A stretch of DNA of 26,336 nucleotides from Spirogloea muscicola (lineage: Eukaryota > Streptophyta > Zygnematophyceae > Spirogloeales > Spirogloeaceae), in contig WELB01000125.1 in NCBI GenBank assembly GCA_009602725.1, positions 192,424-218,759 of the forward strand, written 5' to 3'. Both the position numbers and the translations under genes were made by a program. This document shows, one piece after another, positions 10,446-19,358 of the stretch. The notes beneath the pieces are model-generated. The model made no database searches. It had not been told where the DNA came from and saw only the letters and a list, made by a program, of their open reading frames with translations. Numbering within the stretch: position 1 is the stretch's first letter; the number at the start of each line of letters is the position of its first letter.

Positions 10446-11737
10446 CGAGAGGATGTCGTGTATCTCGGGAGGAGGAAGAGGGGACAATGGTAGAAGCCCA
10501 AAACGAGCGAAAGAAAGTCCAAAGAGACCAAATGGAGCAAGTGCTTTTCTTCTGTTTTCCAGAGACGGCGGCGGAAGTAGGGGCAGCCCAAGTGGTTACT
10601 GAGATGGTGATAAGAGCTGCTGCTCTTGTCGTGAAGTGCGAGTTTTCCTGGGCTGGCCTGTCACAGCCATCAACTTACAATTCTTTACTGTGGAGAGCTG
10701 TAAAATTTTTGGAAAGATCTTCAGGATTTCAAAGGGCCAGGTCTAAGAGTCCAGGTGCAAAAGAGAGGCAGGTGGCTGGCCTCTGATGTCTTTTCTTCAC
10801 AGACTGGTCATTGTCAAAGGAGTTTAACATATTGTGATAGCAACTTCATTTAAGGTGGTGTACGAGCGGGGCGCGCTTCTAAGCTTGAAGTAAGCTCTTC
10901 CAGAAAGAAAGCTCTTCCAGAGGGGGCGTGAGCATGTAGAGCTCAGGGCTTCGGAGAGGTTCAGGAATAATCGACAAGGCGCAAATAAGAGGCAGGTGGC
11001 TGGGGAGCTGTTCATCCTACGAAACGACAAGGTCAGGGGGAAACCACAGGGCTTGGAAGCACCGAGATAATGTACGAACGGCGCGCCTCTAAGCGGGCGC
11101 TGCACTTGAATACCCGGGCGTTTGACAGTTGCCACTGCCGATGGACGTCCCTTCTCAGCGACTGGATTTTACTGGCCGCGGGGAAGTTCCAGCTTCTCAA
11201 AACATGGCCCCGGACACTTGATGAGCTTGCCCTTACGACCGACGACGGAGGAGGTTTACTGCCGACAACCACGTCCCTCATGGGTGCACGTCAATAGAGA
11301 GGCGCATCCGAAGGGGGCACGGGCTGTCAAAGAAAAGAAAGAAGTGGCTCTCTCAAATGGGGGCAAGGGCTGTGTAAGCCAGCCGAAAAGGATTGACAAA
11401 GTTCGAAGGGGCCAAACTAAGGGGCTGTCAGGGGCCAGCCCGAAAGTCGTCAAGGTACGACAGCAGCTCAGGCTGGCATCTCTGCTTTTGCTTCTGCTGC
11501 TGCTTCGTCGCTCCTGTCGTCACCGGCTAATCAGAAGATGCAGCTACACCAGGGCGGGGTGAGGCCCTAGAAGCTTAGGACTGCCCACCATTTAAATTTC
11601 CACAAGTCATTCACGGTGATTTGTCTCCAACCAGGGCATCGGCCGTCAGGTCACAGATACGCCAGATCCGAGCAGTTGGGCGGCCCAACGCACGTGCGCG
11701 GGATCTCGCCCCCGTGGGGGCCCAACCGGCGGCCGCC

Positions 11738-11950
11738 ATGGTTGCTGCCCCGCAGGTCGTGGGCGCCCACATTGCCATGGCGGCCCCGCCCGGCGCCGCC
11801 TGCTGGGGCAGGCCTTGGGGACCGCTGGCTCCCCGCCGCCATAGCGACGCCTGCCGGGCGCAGTCTGTCGGCTCCGCTTGGCCTCCCTTTCGTATCATGA
11901 CCGCTTGGCCTTCCTTTCTTAGAGATTCGTTTCGTAGCCTTTTAGCATAG
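11738..11950 (+). CDS. convergent small ORF of U1 (70 aa), unknown
   Basis: The ATG follows a GGCGGCCGCC context. The N-terminus reads MVAAPQVVGAHIAMAAP and continues GAACW, then LAPRRH. About 35 residues match ORFs at the same place in U2, U3 and U4 (M.AAP.VVGAH). After that the copies diverge in frame and sequence. It runs toward the 102-codon gene from the far end of the unit. Conservation could reflect a CpG-rich regulatory block rather than protein coding. No known domain is recognised. Confidence 0.35.
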   Translation: MVAAPQVVGAHIAMAAPPGAACWGRPWGPLAPRRHSDACRAQSVGSAWPPFRIMTAWPSFLRDSFRSLLA

Positions 11951-13506
11951 GCCTTCCTTATAGCCCCTTCACTTTCTTTAGTTTGCCTGAATAATGTGTC
12001 GGCTTGGATTGGCCACCCTTTCACTTCATGCGCACCGTGCGCCTTCCCCCCTCTCGTATTAGGCGCACCGCGCACCTTCTGCCGGGCACCCGGCTGCTGC
12101 CTCCTCCATTTCCTCACCTGGCAGCTCTGGTGCCGTGCCACCCATCACACGCTCCCTCGTTCTCGTGGGCTGGTCTTCACAGACACAACCCTTCATCCAA
12201 GCTGCTTTTGCCTCCACCAGCCCTTAGCACAACTGCAGTCTCAACAGCGGCCATCTGCGGCCTGCCAAGGGGGCCCCCTGCGGAGCATGGCGGGTGCGAA
12301 GCACGTGAGTCTCCATGAGCGCTCAGTAGGTGCTCACTGGTGCGTCCAGGCGGTGGCGCAGGCGGCGGGTTCTCGGCGCCTGAATGCCGTCCTCCAGCGC
12401 TTGCCAGTTGCCACCTTGACGTTTTGTCCGCTCTCACCATACTGACTAACAACTTCGTTTTCGCATTCATGCGATGATTTCTCACCACCTGGATCTCTGG
12501 GGAGAGAGGTCGTGCAGGACTTCTAGAGAAAGGAGCAGGCTATTATCCTCTTTCCAATCAAGGAGCTCGTTCTGTGTGGTGTCATAGGTCAGTGTGGAGC
12601 CCATGCAAGAGATGAACGTTAAGCTACACCTTCGTTTCCACTGCCCTACATTTAAGTGATATTCATCAGCATCTTCACATTCCTCTGTTGAACCTGTCAA
12701 GCACTTCCCTACAGTCCGTCATTGCTCTCATCCTAGGAACAATCTAAAGGACAAGGCAGTGCAGTGCAGAGGAGCGTGTCCTGCTGCTGTTGTGTGCCGT
12801 GTGCCCGCTGCTGTGTCATTTCTTCACACAGCCAGCAGTCTGGCATAAGGGACTCCGTCAGCGCGCGCGGCATGCGTGGCAGCAGGTGCAAAACGAGGCT
12901 AGTGTAGGGCGTGTGTCCAGATGGTTACGAGGCACAAGAAATCTAAGGACGTGCTCAATCGAGTGAGCATGCAGCGGCATATCATAGAAGCAGCGGCTTG
13001 TCTGTGGCAGGCGTTTGTAGCTAAACATTCTCTTGTGCGATTCCACAGGTACATAGCAAGTATCATAATTGGCCGAGTCTCCTTGTCATGAAAGAGTCGT
13101 ATACAAGAAAAAGAGACCAGTCACGAGTATGTGGTCCTATTTGTATCTGAGCAGCCCTAACGTGTGCTTGAGGAGGTTTCAGAGTACTCAAGCCTTCTGA
13201 TTCAAGTTTCGCTGATGTGCCTATCGGACTACAAAGCTTGTCTAACAGAATATGCTATATACATTTCATGCTACTTCCAGCCCAGCTGGTAAAGCAGGCA
13301 AGAGCAGGTAGAAGCAGGGCAGGAGCAGGCAGGGAGACAAGGGGAGTGCGATGAGCGAGGAGAGAAGGGTCGAATCTCTCGTGACGTGGCCTTCGAGAGG
13401 CTGCAGTCGCCTCCCAAATGAATTGTGAGCAGGCTGCCGCTCCCCAAAGCGTGAGTAACTAGGCTCGGTAAGTGCAAGGCCTCGCACGAAATGGTTGTCA
13501 CTGCCG

Positions 13507-13815
13507 TCAAATCATCGAGGCTGGCTGCCGAGACGCCGGCGCCGGCATCGTTGCACCAATGCCGCCGCTGCCACCGCCGAAGACGCTTCCGTGGACACCA
13601 GCGGGGACGCTGGCACCCTGGTGAGCCATGCCAGAGGGCAGGCTGCCGCCGCGGTAAAGATCGGGGGCGCCGGTCTGGGGAGTGGAGGAGTTGCCTCGCC
13701 ACCGGCGGACGGTCGCGGGCCTGCGCCGCGCTGCACGCTGAGCGACTGTTCTCGTCCCTTTTCTTATAGCCACCCTAACCACCAGCGCGACGAGTCTGAT
13801 CACCAGGCCGTGCAT
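13507..13815 (-). CDS. small basic/Gly-rich protein, array copy 1 (U1), intact 102 aa
   Basis: The ORF has 102 codons and ends in TGA, exactly the length of copy 4. Residues 1-22 are a hydrophobic, basic, potentially amphipathic helix (MHGLVIRLVALVV...). Residues ~25-43 are Arg-rich (ARRRPATVRRWRG). Residues ~49-72 carry GAPDLYRGGS and GMAHQGASVPAG, and ~76-86 are Gly-rich (GGGSGGIGA). The helix could be a membrane anchor or an organelle-targeting segment; this is inference. The start is fixed by the ATG being shared by copies 1 to 4, even though the frame is open far upstream. A G-box promoter lies upstream and unit flank downstream. I do not recognise the family. Confidence 0.65.
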   Translation of the reverse strand: MHGLVIRLVALVVRVAIRKGTRTVAQRAARRRPATVRRWRGNSSTPQTGAPDLYRGGSLPSGMAHQGASVPAGVHGSVFGGGSGGIGATMPAPASRQPASMI

Positions 13816-14190
13816 TGTGGGGTCGCCGGAAGCCGCTGCTGGCCGGAGCTGGCGGGCCGAGGCTGGCTTGGCCGCGAAAGTAAAGGGAAAGAACGAGCTG
13901 AGTCGAAGCGAGGCGATGGCGGTGAGAGGCCGGCCCAAAGGGACTGGGCAAGGCCAAGGCGCTAAGGTGCGGGGAGGGGCTGCTGGGCTCCTGCGGCGGC
14001 GGCTTGCGGCAAGGCTTGGCGAGGAGGCGAGGCGGTGCGGAGGTGGGGAGGAGAGTGTGGCTCGTTGCTGGGGCCAAGTGGGGCTTTTGAGCTGGGCAGA
14101 GCGTGCCCCCCCCTTCCCGGAGGGGGCCGGTACGTGGGGAGGGCGGGTCAGCGCGATGGTCAACCCTCGCTTCCGCGGCCGCCACGTGGC
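13816..14190 (-). promoter_or_regulatory. promoter and leader of small-ORF copy 1
   Basis: On the minus strand the order is GCCACGTGGC G-box (14181-14190), a W-box TTGACC (14159-14164) and a C-run/G-run hairpin (about 14105-14127). A CTCAAAAGCCCCACTTGGCC block (about 14072-14092) stands where unit U5 has TATAAAG. A GC-rich leader of about 270 nt follows. The leader contains a GGGCCGGCCTCTCAC-type copy of the dispersed hairpin module. G-box and W-box binding factors are known in plants, but activity here is inferred. Confidence 0.6.
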
Positions 14191-14361
14191 GGCCGCCTGC
14201 ATCAGCCCGCGTCTTGTCTGTCCCGGAGAGGCTACTTATTACAGGAATTAAATACTGGTCAATACAACAGCGGCGCCTGGGCCGGAGCCGTGCTTTTCAA
14301 CGTGCTTTTCCGTTTCGTGATCCATTCGGACTCCGCGGCCCGCGCGACCATGTAAGCGGCT

Positions 14362-15160
14362 GCCACGTGGCAACCGCAGAGGAAAGGAAACTCTCCAGGT
14401 GCGTTGACCGGCTCCCCAAAGTCTCCGCGCCGCGTGTCAGGGGGGGGGGGTGCCGTACCCCCACCAGGTCCAATGCCCCCTCCCCCCTCCCCTTCCCTCC
14501 CTCCCCTCTATCACCGTGGCCGCTTACCGGATGCCTCCCCTGGTCGGGGCGGGGGTCCTCCCCCCCCAAGCTGCATATCTGTCTTTCTTGCGACGATGAG
14601 GTCTGCAGCGTGCCCACCAGGCTAATGCCTTGCACCAGAATGCTGGGCGAGCTCTAGTTGGTGGCAGATGGGCTTCTTATCCAACATATAGTATTCAGGC
14701 ATCGATTAGCGACCTTTATGTTTTGCCCCGCGCTTACTGAGCAGGTCATTCTGCTGTAGGTCACATAGGTCTTAGATGTGCTTGCCTTTGTACTTGGCCA
14801 TTTGGCCTTCGTTTGTTTCAAATACACGAAATTCTATCCCCAGGACCGCCCCCCCCGTGGAACCGGGGGGGACGCTGCCCAGCTCAAACAAGAAAGAGCT
14901 GGGCAGCTCAAACAAGCCCCACTTGGCCCCAACTAGAGCCACTCTCCTCCCCACCTCCCCACCGCCTCTCCTCCTCGCCAAGCCCCGCCGCAAGCCGCCG
15001 CCGCAGGAGCCCAGCAGCCCCTTGCACCTTGGCGCCTGGGCCTTGTCCAGTCCCCTTGGGCCCGGCCTCTCACAGCCATCGCCTCGCTTCGACTCAGCTC
15101 CTTCTTTCCCTCTACTTTCGAGCCAAATTCAGGCTCGGCCCGCCAGTGCCATAGTTGCAG
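14362..15160 (+). pseudogene. promoter and leader relic of a lost plus-strand unit (P0), split by repeat C
   Basis: This has the array promoter order on the plus strand: G-box GCCACGTGGC (14362-14371), W-box TTGACC (14404-14409) and the CCCTCC-rich tract to about 14572. Repeat C then intervenes. The promoter resumes at about 14840 with the C-run/G-run hairpin (about 14849-14871), the CAGCTCAAA block and the leader, ending near 15160. No ATG or ORF of the small protein follows. A 24-bp stretch around 14879-14915 is duplicated, breaking the TATA-position block. It lies head-to-head with the U1 promoter. Confidence 0.7.
14573..14838 (+). mobile_element. repeat C, copy 2, inserted in promoter P0
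   Basis: Flanking sequence on both sides is continuous with the U4 promoter (22920-22990), so about 265 bp have been added here. The insert matches 1-236 and 15835-16050. The junctions are near CCCCAAG on the left and CCCCAGG on the right, which might be an imperfect target-site duplication. It has no ORF, so it would be non-autonomous. The element class is undetermined. Confidence 0.65.
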
Positions 15161-15534
15161 GGAAAAAGTCAAGCTGCGTCGACTGGGCGGCTGCATCGCT
15201 CGGTGTGCCTTTTTTCTTACCGTTCACTTCATGTCTATTGGGGCTGACCTCTTACGGGAAGGGCTTTGAAAAGCCTCAGCCCGAAAAAGCGGACAAGGTC
15301 TGAGGCCAGCCCAAAGGCATGAAGAAGGCCTGCAAGAGCCTTCAGAGCTGCATCCTGTCATTTATCAGTGACGACAGGAGCGCAAGACGCCGCAAAACTT
15401 CCATGACGCACAAGAAGCTCATGAGTGTCCACCTTCCAAATCCACAACCCATTCATGCTGGTTAGCAACCACTGACGCAACCTGGGAGTCGACGGCCCTT
15501 CGAGTCACTTACGCCATCCCCAAGCGTTTGTTGA

Positions 15535-15596
15535 GCTGGGCGGGGCGGCGCGTGCGCGCGAGCAGCGGGGCGGGGCGGCGCGTGCGCGTGAGTGCC
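15535..15596. repeat. GC-rich tandem duplication at the end of U2
   Basis: Two near-identical copies of a GGGGCGGCGCGTGCGCG-type sequence lie at about 15540-15560 and 15572-15592. Related sequence occurs once in U3 and U4 just before their convergent ORFs. It is a short local duplication in a CpG-rich block. Confidence 0.6.
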
Positions 15597-15621
15597 CCCG
15601 CGGGGCCCACCGGCGGCCGTC

Positions 15622-15975
15622 ATGGCTGCTGCCCCGCAGGTCGTGGGCGCCCACATGGGCGGCCATGGCGGCCCCACCCCGCCGTGCGCCGCCTGCTGCG
15701 GCAGCCCCTGTGGAGCCCTCGCTCCCCGCCGCCATGGCACCTCGCTCGGGCGCAGTCTGCCGGCTCCACTTGCCCTCCTTTCTCCCCTGCGTGAAAGTAT
15801 GCTTCTAGCCGAGATGGGCATGCCGGCAGCCTATTTGTCGTTCTTGCGACCTCGTGTGTCAGCCTTTCTGCAGCGATCTCCGGCTCATGCTTTGCACCAG
15901 AAAGCTGGTCGAGCTTCGGCGGTGGCACGCGGGCTTGTCAATTGCGGGCATCAGTTAGCGACCTCTACGTGCTGA
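15622..15975 (+). CDS. convergent small ORF of U2 (117 aa), unknown
   Basis: It starts MAAAPQVVGAHM and continues through CAACCGSP.GALAPRRHG, as in U4, then runs into inserted repeat C, so its C-terminus is not comparable with the others. A Kozak-like purine-poor GGCGGCCGTC precedes the ATG. No domain is recognised. Either a short peptide-coding region or a conserved GC-rich DNA element would fit. Confidence 0.3.
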   Translation: MAAAPQVVGAHMGGHGGPTPPCAACCGSPCGALAPRRHGTSLGRSLPAPLALLSPLRESMLLAEMGMPAAYLSFLRPRVSAFLQRSPAHALHQKAGRASAVARGLVNCGHQLATSTC

Positions 15976-16050
15976 CTCGTGGTTACTGAGCACGTCAGCT
16001 TAACAGCAGGTGATGTGCATCTGTGCTTGCCTTCGTACTTGGCCACCCTG
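15835..16050 (+). mobile_element. repeat C, copy 3, inside U2
   Basis: It matches copies 1 and 2 through TTCTTGCGAC, TTTGCACCAGAAAGCTGG, a CAGTTAGCGACCTCTACG block, CTGACTCGTGGTTACTGAGC and GTGCTTGCCTTCGTACTTGG. The corresponding point in U4 (near 25135-25155, reverse strand) runs directly from the GGCCTCCCTT block to the GCGCACCTTCT block without it. It is therefore an insertion specific to U2. Exact ends are uncertain by a few tens of bases. Confidence 0.65.
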
Positions 16051-16555
16051 GCCCTCCACCACACCAAATTTCTTTTCGTATCATGTCGTATCATGCGCAC
16101 CGCGCACCTTCTCTCGGGCACCCAGCTGCTGCCTCCTCCGTGTTCTCACGTGGCTGCTCTGCTGCTGTACCACCCGACACGAGCTCTCCTTTGCCTTGTC
16201 CACTCGTTTCTGGGCTGATCTTCAAAGCCATCGCCCCCTCTGTAGAAAGTTAGCTTCTACCTTCACCAGCCCCACAAGACCAGCAGCAGTCGGCATCGGC
16301 CATCTGTGGCCTGCCAAGAGGGGGGTTCTGCGGCGCATGCCGGCTGCGAAGCACGTTCAGTCTCCTTGAGCGCTTGGTAGGTGCTCACTGGCGTGTCCAG
16401 GCGGCGGTGCCAGCGGGGAATTCTCGGCGCCTGAAGGCCATCCTCCAGCGTTCGCTGGGTGCGACCTTGACCATGTGTCCTCTCTCACCATATACTTTAG
16501 GTTCTTCGATTTCAGTTTCATGCGATAATCCTTCACCACCTGCATCCTAGGGGGA

Positions 16556-16619
16556 AGAGGTCTTGCAGGACTTGAAGGGAAAGGAGCAGAGGTCTTGCAG
16601 GACTTGTAGGGGAAGGAGC
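16556..16619. repeat. 32-bp tandem duplication
   Basis: Two adjacent copies beginning AGAGGTCTTGCAGGACTTG lie at 16556-16587 and 16588-16619 and differ at a few bases. The equivalent places in U1 (near 12508) and U3 have a single copy, so this arose after the units diverged. Confidence 0.75.
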
Positions 16620-17611
16620 AGAACGATCTCCAAGTTTGTCAAAGAGTTCTGTTTGTTTTTCCATGAAACAAATCGTGCAGCCCATGCAAGATATTGAGCT
16701 TAACCTACTCTTGAGCGCCTTCAGTCCACTGCCTTGATTTTAGTAATTTTCCATCAACAAGCACAATCAGTTGCGGCTCTCCGTGGATTTCGCCAACACT
16801 TACTTACAGTAAATCCTCATCGGTATTGTTCTGAATAATCGATTAAGGTAATCGTCGAATTACAGTGCAGAGATGCGGGTCCTGTAGGCTGTGGACGGCG
16901 GCTGCTGTGTCATTCCTTCACACGGCAAGCAGTCCGGCATGAGGGACTCCTTAGTGCGCACGGCATGCTTGTGAGCAGGTGCAAAGCAGAGGCTAGTGGT
17001 AGGCCGTGTGTCCAGATGGGGATGAGGCAGACAAGATTGAGAATGTGCTAAATCAGAGGGAACAGTGCAACCGAATCACATGAGAGCAGCCGCTTGTTCT
17101 TTGCCGAACTTCATGATTATGCATTCAGCTTATCATTCTTGTCAAGTGCAAGTTTACAGGTGTGATGCAGATTCTGGGTTGGCTAAGTCTCTTTGTCAAC
17201 GACAGATGTGTACAAGAGCAAGGCTGGATCAGTAACGAGCATGGGGTCTTTATCGTATATGAGCAGCCCTTACATGTGCTTGATGAGGCCTTTTTGTAAA
17301 AGCACAATTTGTACCATGAATGGGTACTGTGCCTAAGCTCGGTCTGCATCTATAAGAGGCTATTTACATCTCATGCTGCTTCCAGCCAAGCTGGTATAGC
17401 GGGCAAGAGCAGGTAGATGAAGAGGGTGAGAGCAGGCAGGGATATCGGGAGTGCGACGAGCGAGGGGGAAGAGAAGGGCCGATCCTCTTATGGCATGGCC
17501 TCCGGGATGCTGCAGCCGCCTCCCGAATGGAATGCGAGCAGGCTGCCACAAAAGATGGTGCCATGGGCTCGGTACGTGTATGGCCTCGTACGAAGTGGTT
17601 GAACCTGCCTT

Positions 17612-17941
17612 CTACATCAACATGGCTGGCTGCCGCAACGCCGGCGCCAGAATCGGTGTACCAGTGCCGCCGCTGCCACCGCCAGCGACGCTTCTGTGGA
17701 CATCATCCGGGCCGCTGGCACCCTGGTAAGCCATGCCCTATTCCGAAACCCCAACTCTGCGATCCGGCTGCCGGCGCGGTACGTGTTGAGGGACGTCGGT
17801 CTAGAAGGTGGAAGAGGCGCCGCGCCACCGGCGGATGGTCGCGGGCCTGCGCCGCGCTCCACGCTGAGCCGCTGCTCTCGTGCCCTTCCTTACGACCGCC
17901 CTCACCACCAGCGCGACGAGTCTGATCACTAGGCCGTGCAT
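17612..17941 (-). pseudogene. small-ORF copy 2 (U2), interrupted by TAG codons
   Basis: The frame starts with the same ATG as copies 1 and 3 (MHGLVIRLVALVV...). A TAG at codon 47, where intact copies have CAG, ends a 46-aa ORF at 17801. Read past it, the frame continues for 110 codons with one more TAG at codon 68, and regains GMAYQGAS and the Gly-rich tail. An insertion of about 24 bp lies before GMAYQG. Most of the frame is preserved, so it decayed recently or the short product is used. Copy 3 has the same first TAG. Confidence 0.65.
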
Positions 17942-18462
17942 TGTGGGGTCGCCGGAAGCCGCTGCTGGCCGGAGCTGGCGGGCCGAAACTGGCTTGGGCG
18001 CGAGAGTAAAGGGAAAGAACGAGCAGAGTCGAAGTGAGGCGATGGCAGTGAGAGGCCAAGCCCCAAAGGGACTGGGCAAGGCAAGACGCGACGGTGCGGG
18101 GAGGGGCTGCTGGGTTTCTGCGGCGGCGGCTTGCGGCGAGGCTTGGCGAGGAGGAGAGGCGGTGGGGAGGTGGGGAGGAGAGTGTGGCTCTCGTTGTCGG
18201 GGCCAAGTGGGGCTTTTGAGCTGGGCAGCTGCCCCCCCGGTTCCAGTGGGGGGGACCCCGCCCCCAACCAGGGGAGGCTCCTGGTAAGGGGACACAGTAA
18301 CAGAGGGGAGGGAGGCAATGAGGAGGGGGGAGGGGGGCAGTGGACCGGTGGGGGTACGGCCGCCTCCCGGACACGTGGCGCGGGGACTTTTGGGCGCCGG
18401 GCACCCTGGTCGGGGTCAACGCAGCTGATGAGCTTCCCCCGCCTGTGCGGCCGCCACGTGGC
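17942..18462 (-). promoter_or_regulatory. promoter and leader of small-ORF copy 2
   Basis: On the minus strand: G-box GCCACGTGGC (18453-18462), W-box TTGACC (18414-18419), a second ACGTGG core (18371-18379), a C-run/G-run hairpin (about 18232-18253), a CTCAAAAGCCCCACTTGGCC block (about 18200-18220) and a leader. There is no TATA box. It faces the U3 promoter head-to-head across about 160 bp. Confidence 0.6.
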
Positions 18463-18621
18463 AGTCACTCGGGTGGCCGTGCGAGTCGCCGAGTACCAAT
18501 AGATGACTGAAATGAATCAAATTATAAAATCAACGGCACACTGAACAACGTTTCCTCCGTCCCCCCGATATTTACATATATGAGTGAGTGGCTCCCCCCG
18601 GCGCAGGGGATGCGAGCAGCA
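18463..18621. other. AT-rich centre of the inverted duplication
   Basis: This 159-bp spacer separates the G-boxes of U2 and U3. It is much more AT-rich than both sides and includes AAATTATAAAAT near 18520 and ATATTTACATATAT near 18570. It is the axis of symmetry of the array and could act as a shared divergent promoter. No ORF is seen. Confidence 0.6.
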
Positions 18622-19028
18622 GCCACGTGGCGGCCGCGGAAGCAAGGGTTGACCCGAGCGCTGACCCGCTGCGTTGACCGGCTGCCGCCCCAAGGTTGGG
18701 GCGGGGGGTCCCCCAGACCGCTCCCCCGGAACGAGGGGGGGCAGCTGCCCAGCTCAAAAGCCCCACTTGGCCCCAGCTAGAAGCCACTCTCCTCCCCACC
18801 TCCCCACCGCCTTCTCCTCCTCGCCAAGCCTCGCCGCAGGCCGCCGCCGCAGGAGCCCGGCAGCCCCTTCCCGCACCGTCGCGCCTTGGCCTTGCCCACT
18901 CCCTTTGGGCATCGCCTCTCACTGCCACCGCCTCGCTTCGACTCAGCTCGTTCTTTCTCCTCTACTTTCAAGCCCAAGCCAGTTTCGGCCCGCCAGCTCG
19001 GCCCGCAGCGGCGTCCGTCGACCCCACA
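18622..19028 (+). promoter_or_regulatory. promoter and leader of small-ORF copy 3
   Basis: G-box GCCACGTGGC (18622-18631) followed by GGCCGCGGAAGC as in U1, W-boxes TTGACC (18649-18654 and 18674-18679), hairpin (about 18722-18741), CTCAAAAGCCCCACTTGGCC (from 18753), then a leader of about 270 nt. The leader includes CCCTTTGGGC...CCTCTCACTGCC, a degraded copy of the dispersed hairpin module. Confidence 0.6.
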
Positions 19029-19358
19029 ATGCACGGCCTGGTGATAAAACTCGTCGCGCTGGTGGTGAGGGCGGTCGTAAGGAAGGGCACGAGAGCAGCG
19101 GCTCAGCGTGGAGCGCGGCGCAGGCCTGCGACCGTCCGCCGGTGGCGCGGCGCCTCCTCCACCTTCTAGACCGACGCCCCAATCTGTACTGCTCCAGCAG
19201 CTGGTCGAGGATCAGGTTTTAAGATTCAGGGCATGGCTTACCAGGGTGCCAGCGGCCCGGATGGTGTTCACGGAAGCGGCGCCTGCGGTGGCAGCGGGGG
19301 CAATGGTGCAACGATGCTGGCGTCGGCGTTGCGGCAGCCAGCGCTGTCAACTAATTGA
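19029..19358 (+). pseudogene. small-ORF copy 3 (U3), one in-frame TAG
   Basis: It begins MHGLVIKLVALVV and matches copy 2 closely. A single TAG at codon 47 (19167-19169) ends a 46-aa ORF. Apart from that codon the frame is open for 110 codons to a TGA at 19356-19358, with GMAYQGAS, a Gly-rich stretch and an RQPALS end. About 21 bp are added relative to the intact 102-codon copies. Around the stop the changes from the intact form are C to T and G to A (TCC CAG to TTC TAG; GGC to GAC). It is probably a young pseudogene. Confidence 0.65.

Larger units (their letters stand above)
8350..11600. repeat. mosaic of short dispersed modules, no gene supported
   Basis: This 3.2 kb stretch holds many fragments of families also seen in the right-hand array. 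The commonest has the core GGGCTGGC...CACAGCC, preceded by a GGACCTTGTTCAT-type block and followed by TCGCC...TTGAAAGAGCT-type sequence. Examples are near 8836-8910 (+), 9620-9660 (-), 10195-10265 (+), 10640-10670 (+) and 11345-11395 (-). A TCATGCGCACCGCGCGCCTTCTCTC block near 8693 also occurs in the array units. Frames are short, overlap on both strands, and show no splice-consistent coding model. Confidence 0.6.
11600..14190 (-). repeat. array unit U1 (type A, minus orientation)
   Basis: Read on the minus strand the unit runs: G-box promoter (14190), leader, 102-codon ORF (13815-13507), about 1.7 kb of AT-richer flank, then the convergent GC-rich ORF (11738-11950, plus strand). The flank at 13085-13350 closely matches the reverse complement of 23640-24010 in U4, sharing GAGACCAGTCACGAG, CTTGAGGAG and the TCAGCCCAGCTGGTAAAGC-type end. 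It differs from U2/U3 here. The 12240-12440 block matches 16280-16480, and the reverse complements of 20870-21060 and 24720-24910. The left boundary is approximate. Confidence 0.8.
15360..18462 (-). repeat. array unit U2 (type B, minus orientation)
   Basis: Read on the minus strand: G-box promoter (18462), leader, interrupted small ORF (17941-17612), flank, then the convergent ORF at 15622. The flank at 17195-17400 matches the reverse complement of the U3 flank, sharing ACATGTGCTTGA.GAGGCCT and GAATGGGTACTGTGCCT. It differs from U1/U4 at the same place. A GACGACAGGAGCGCAAGACG block at 15370 is shared with U3 (reverse complement near 21720). U2 contains an extra repeat C (15835-16050) and a 32-bp tandem duplication (16556-16619). 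Confidence 0.8.

Noticed and set aside
13507-14202. A 231-residue frame extending the copy 1 ORF upstream
   Set aside because: The extension covers the promoter and leader and is not kept in the other units. The ATG at 13815 is shared by copies 1 to 4, and the 102-codon length recurs.
17612-19358. TAG read as glutamine, as in some ulvophyte algae
   Set aside because: CAG-to-TAG would then be silent. But the 800-codon kinase uses only CAA/CAG for Gln, with no internal TAG or TAA, and ends in TAA. A standard code with decayed copies is simpler.
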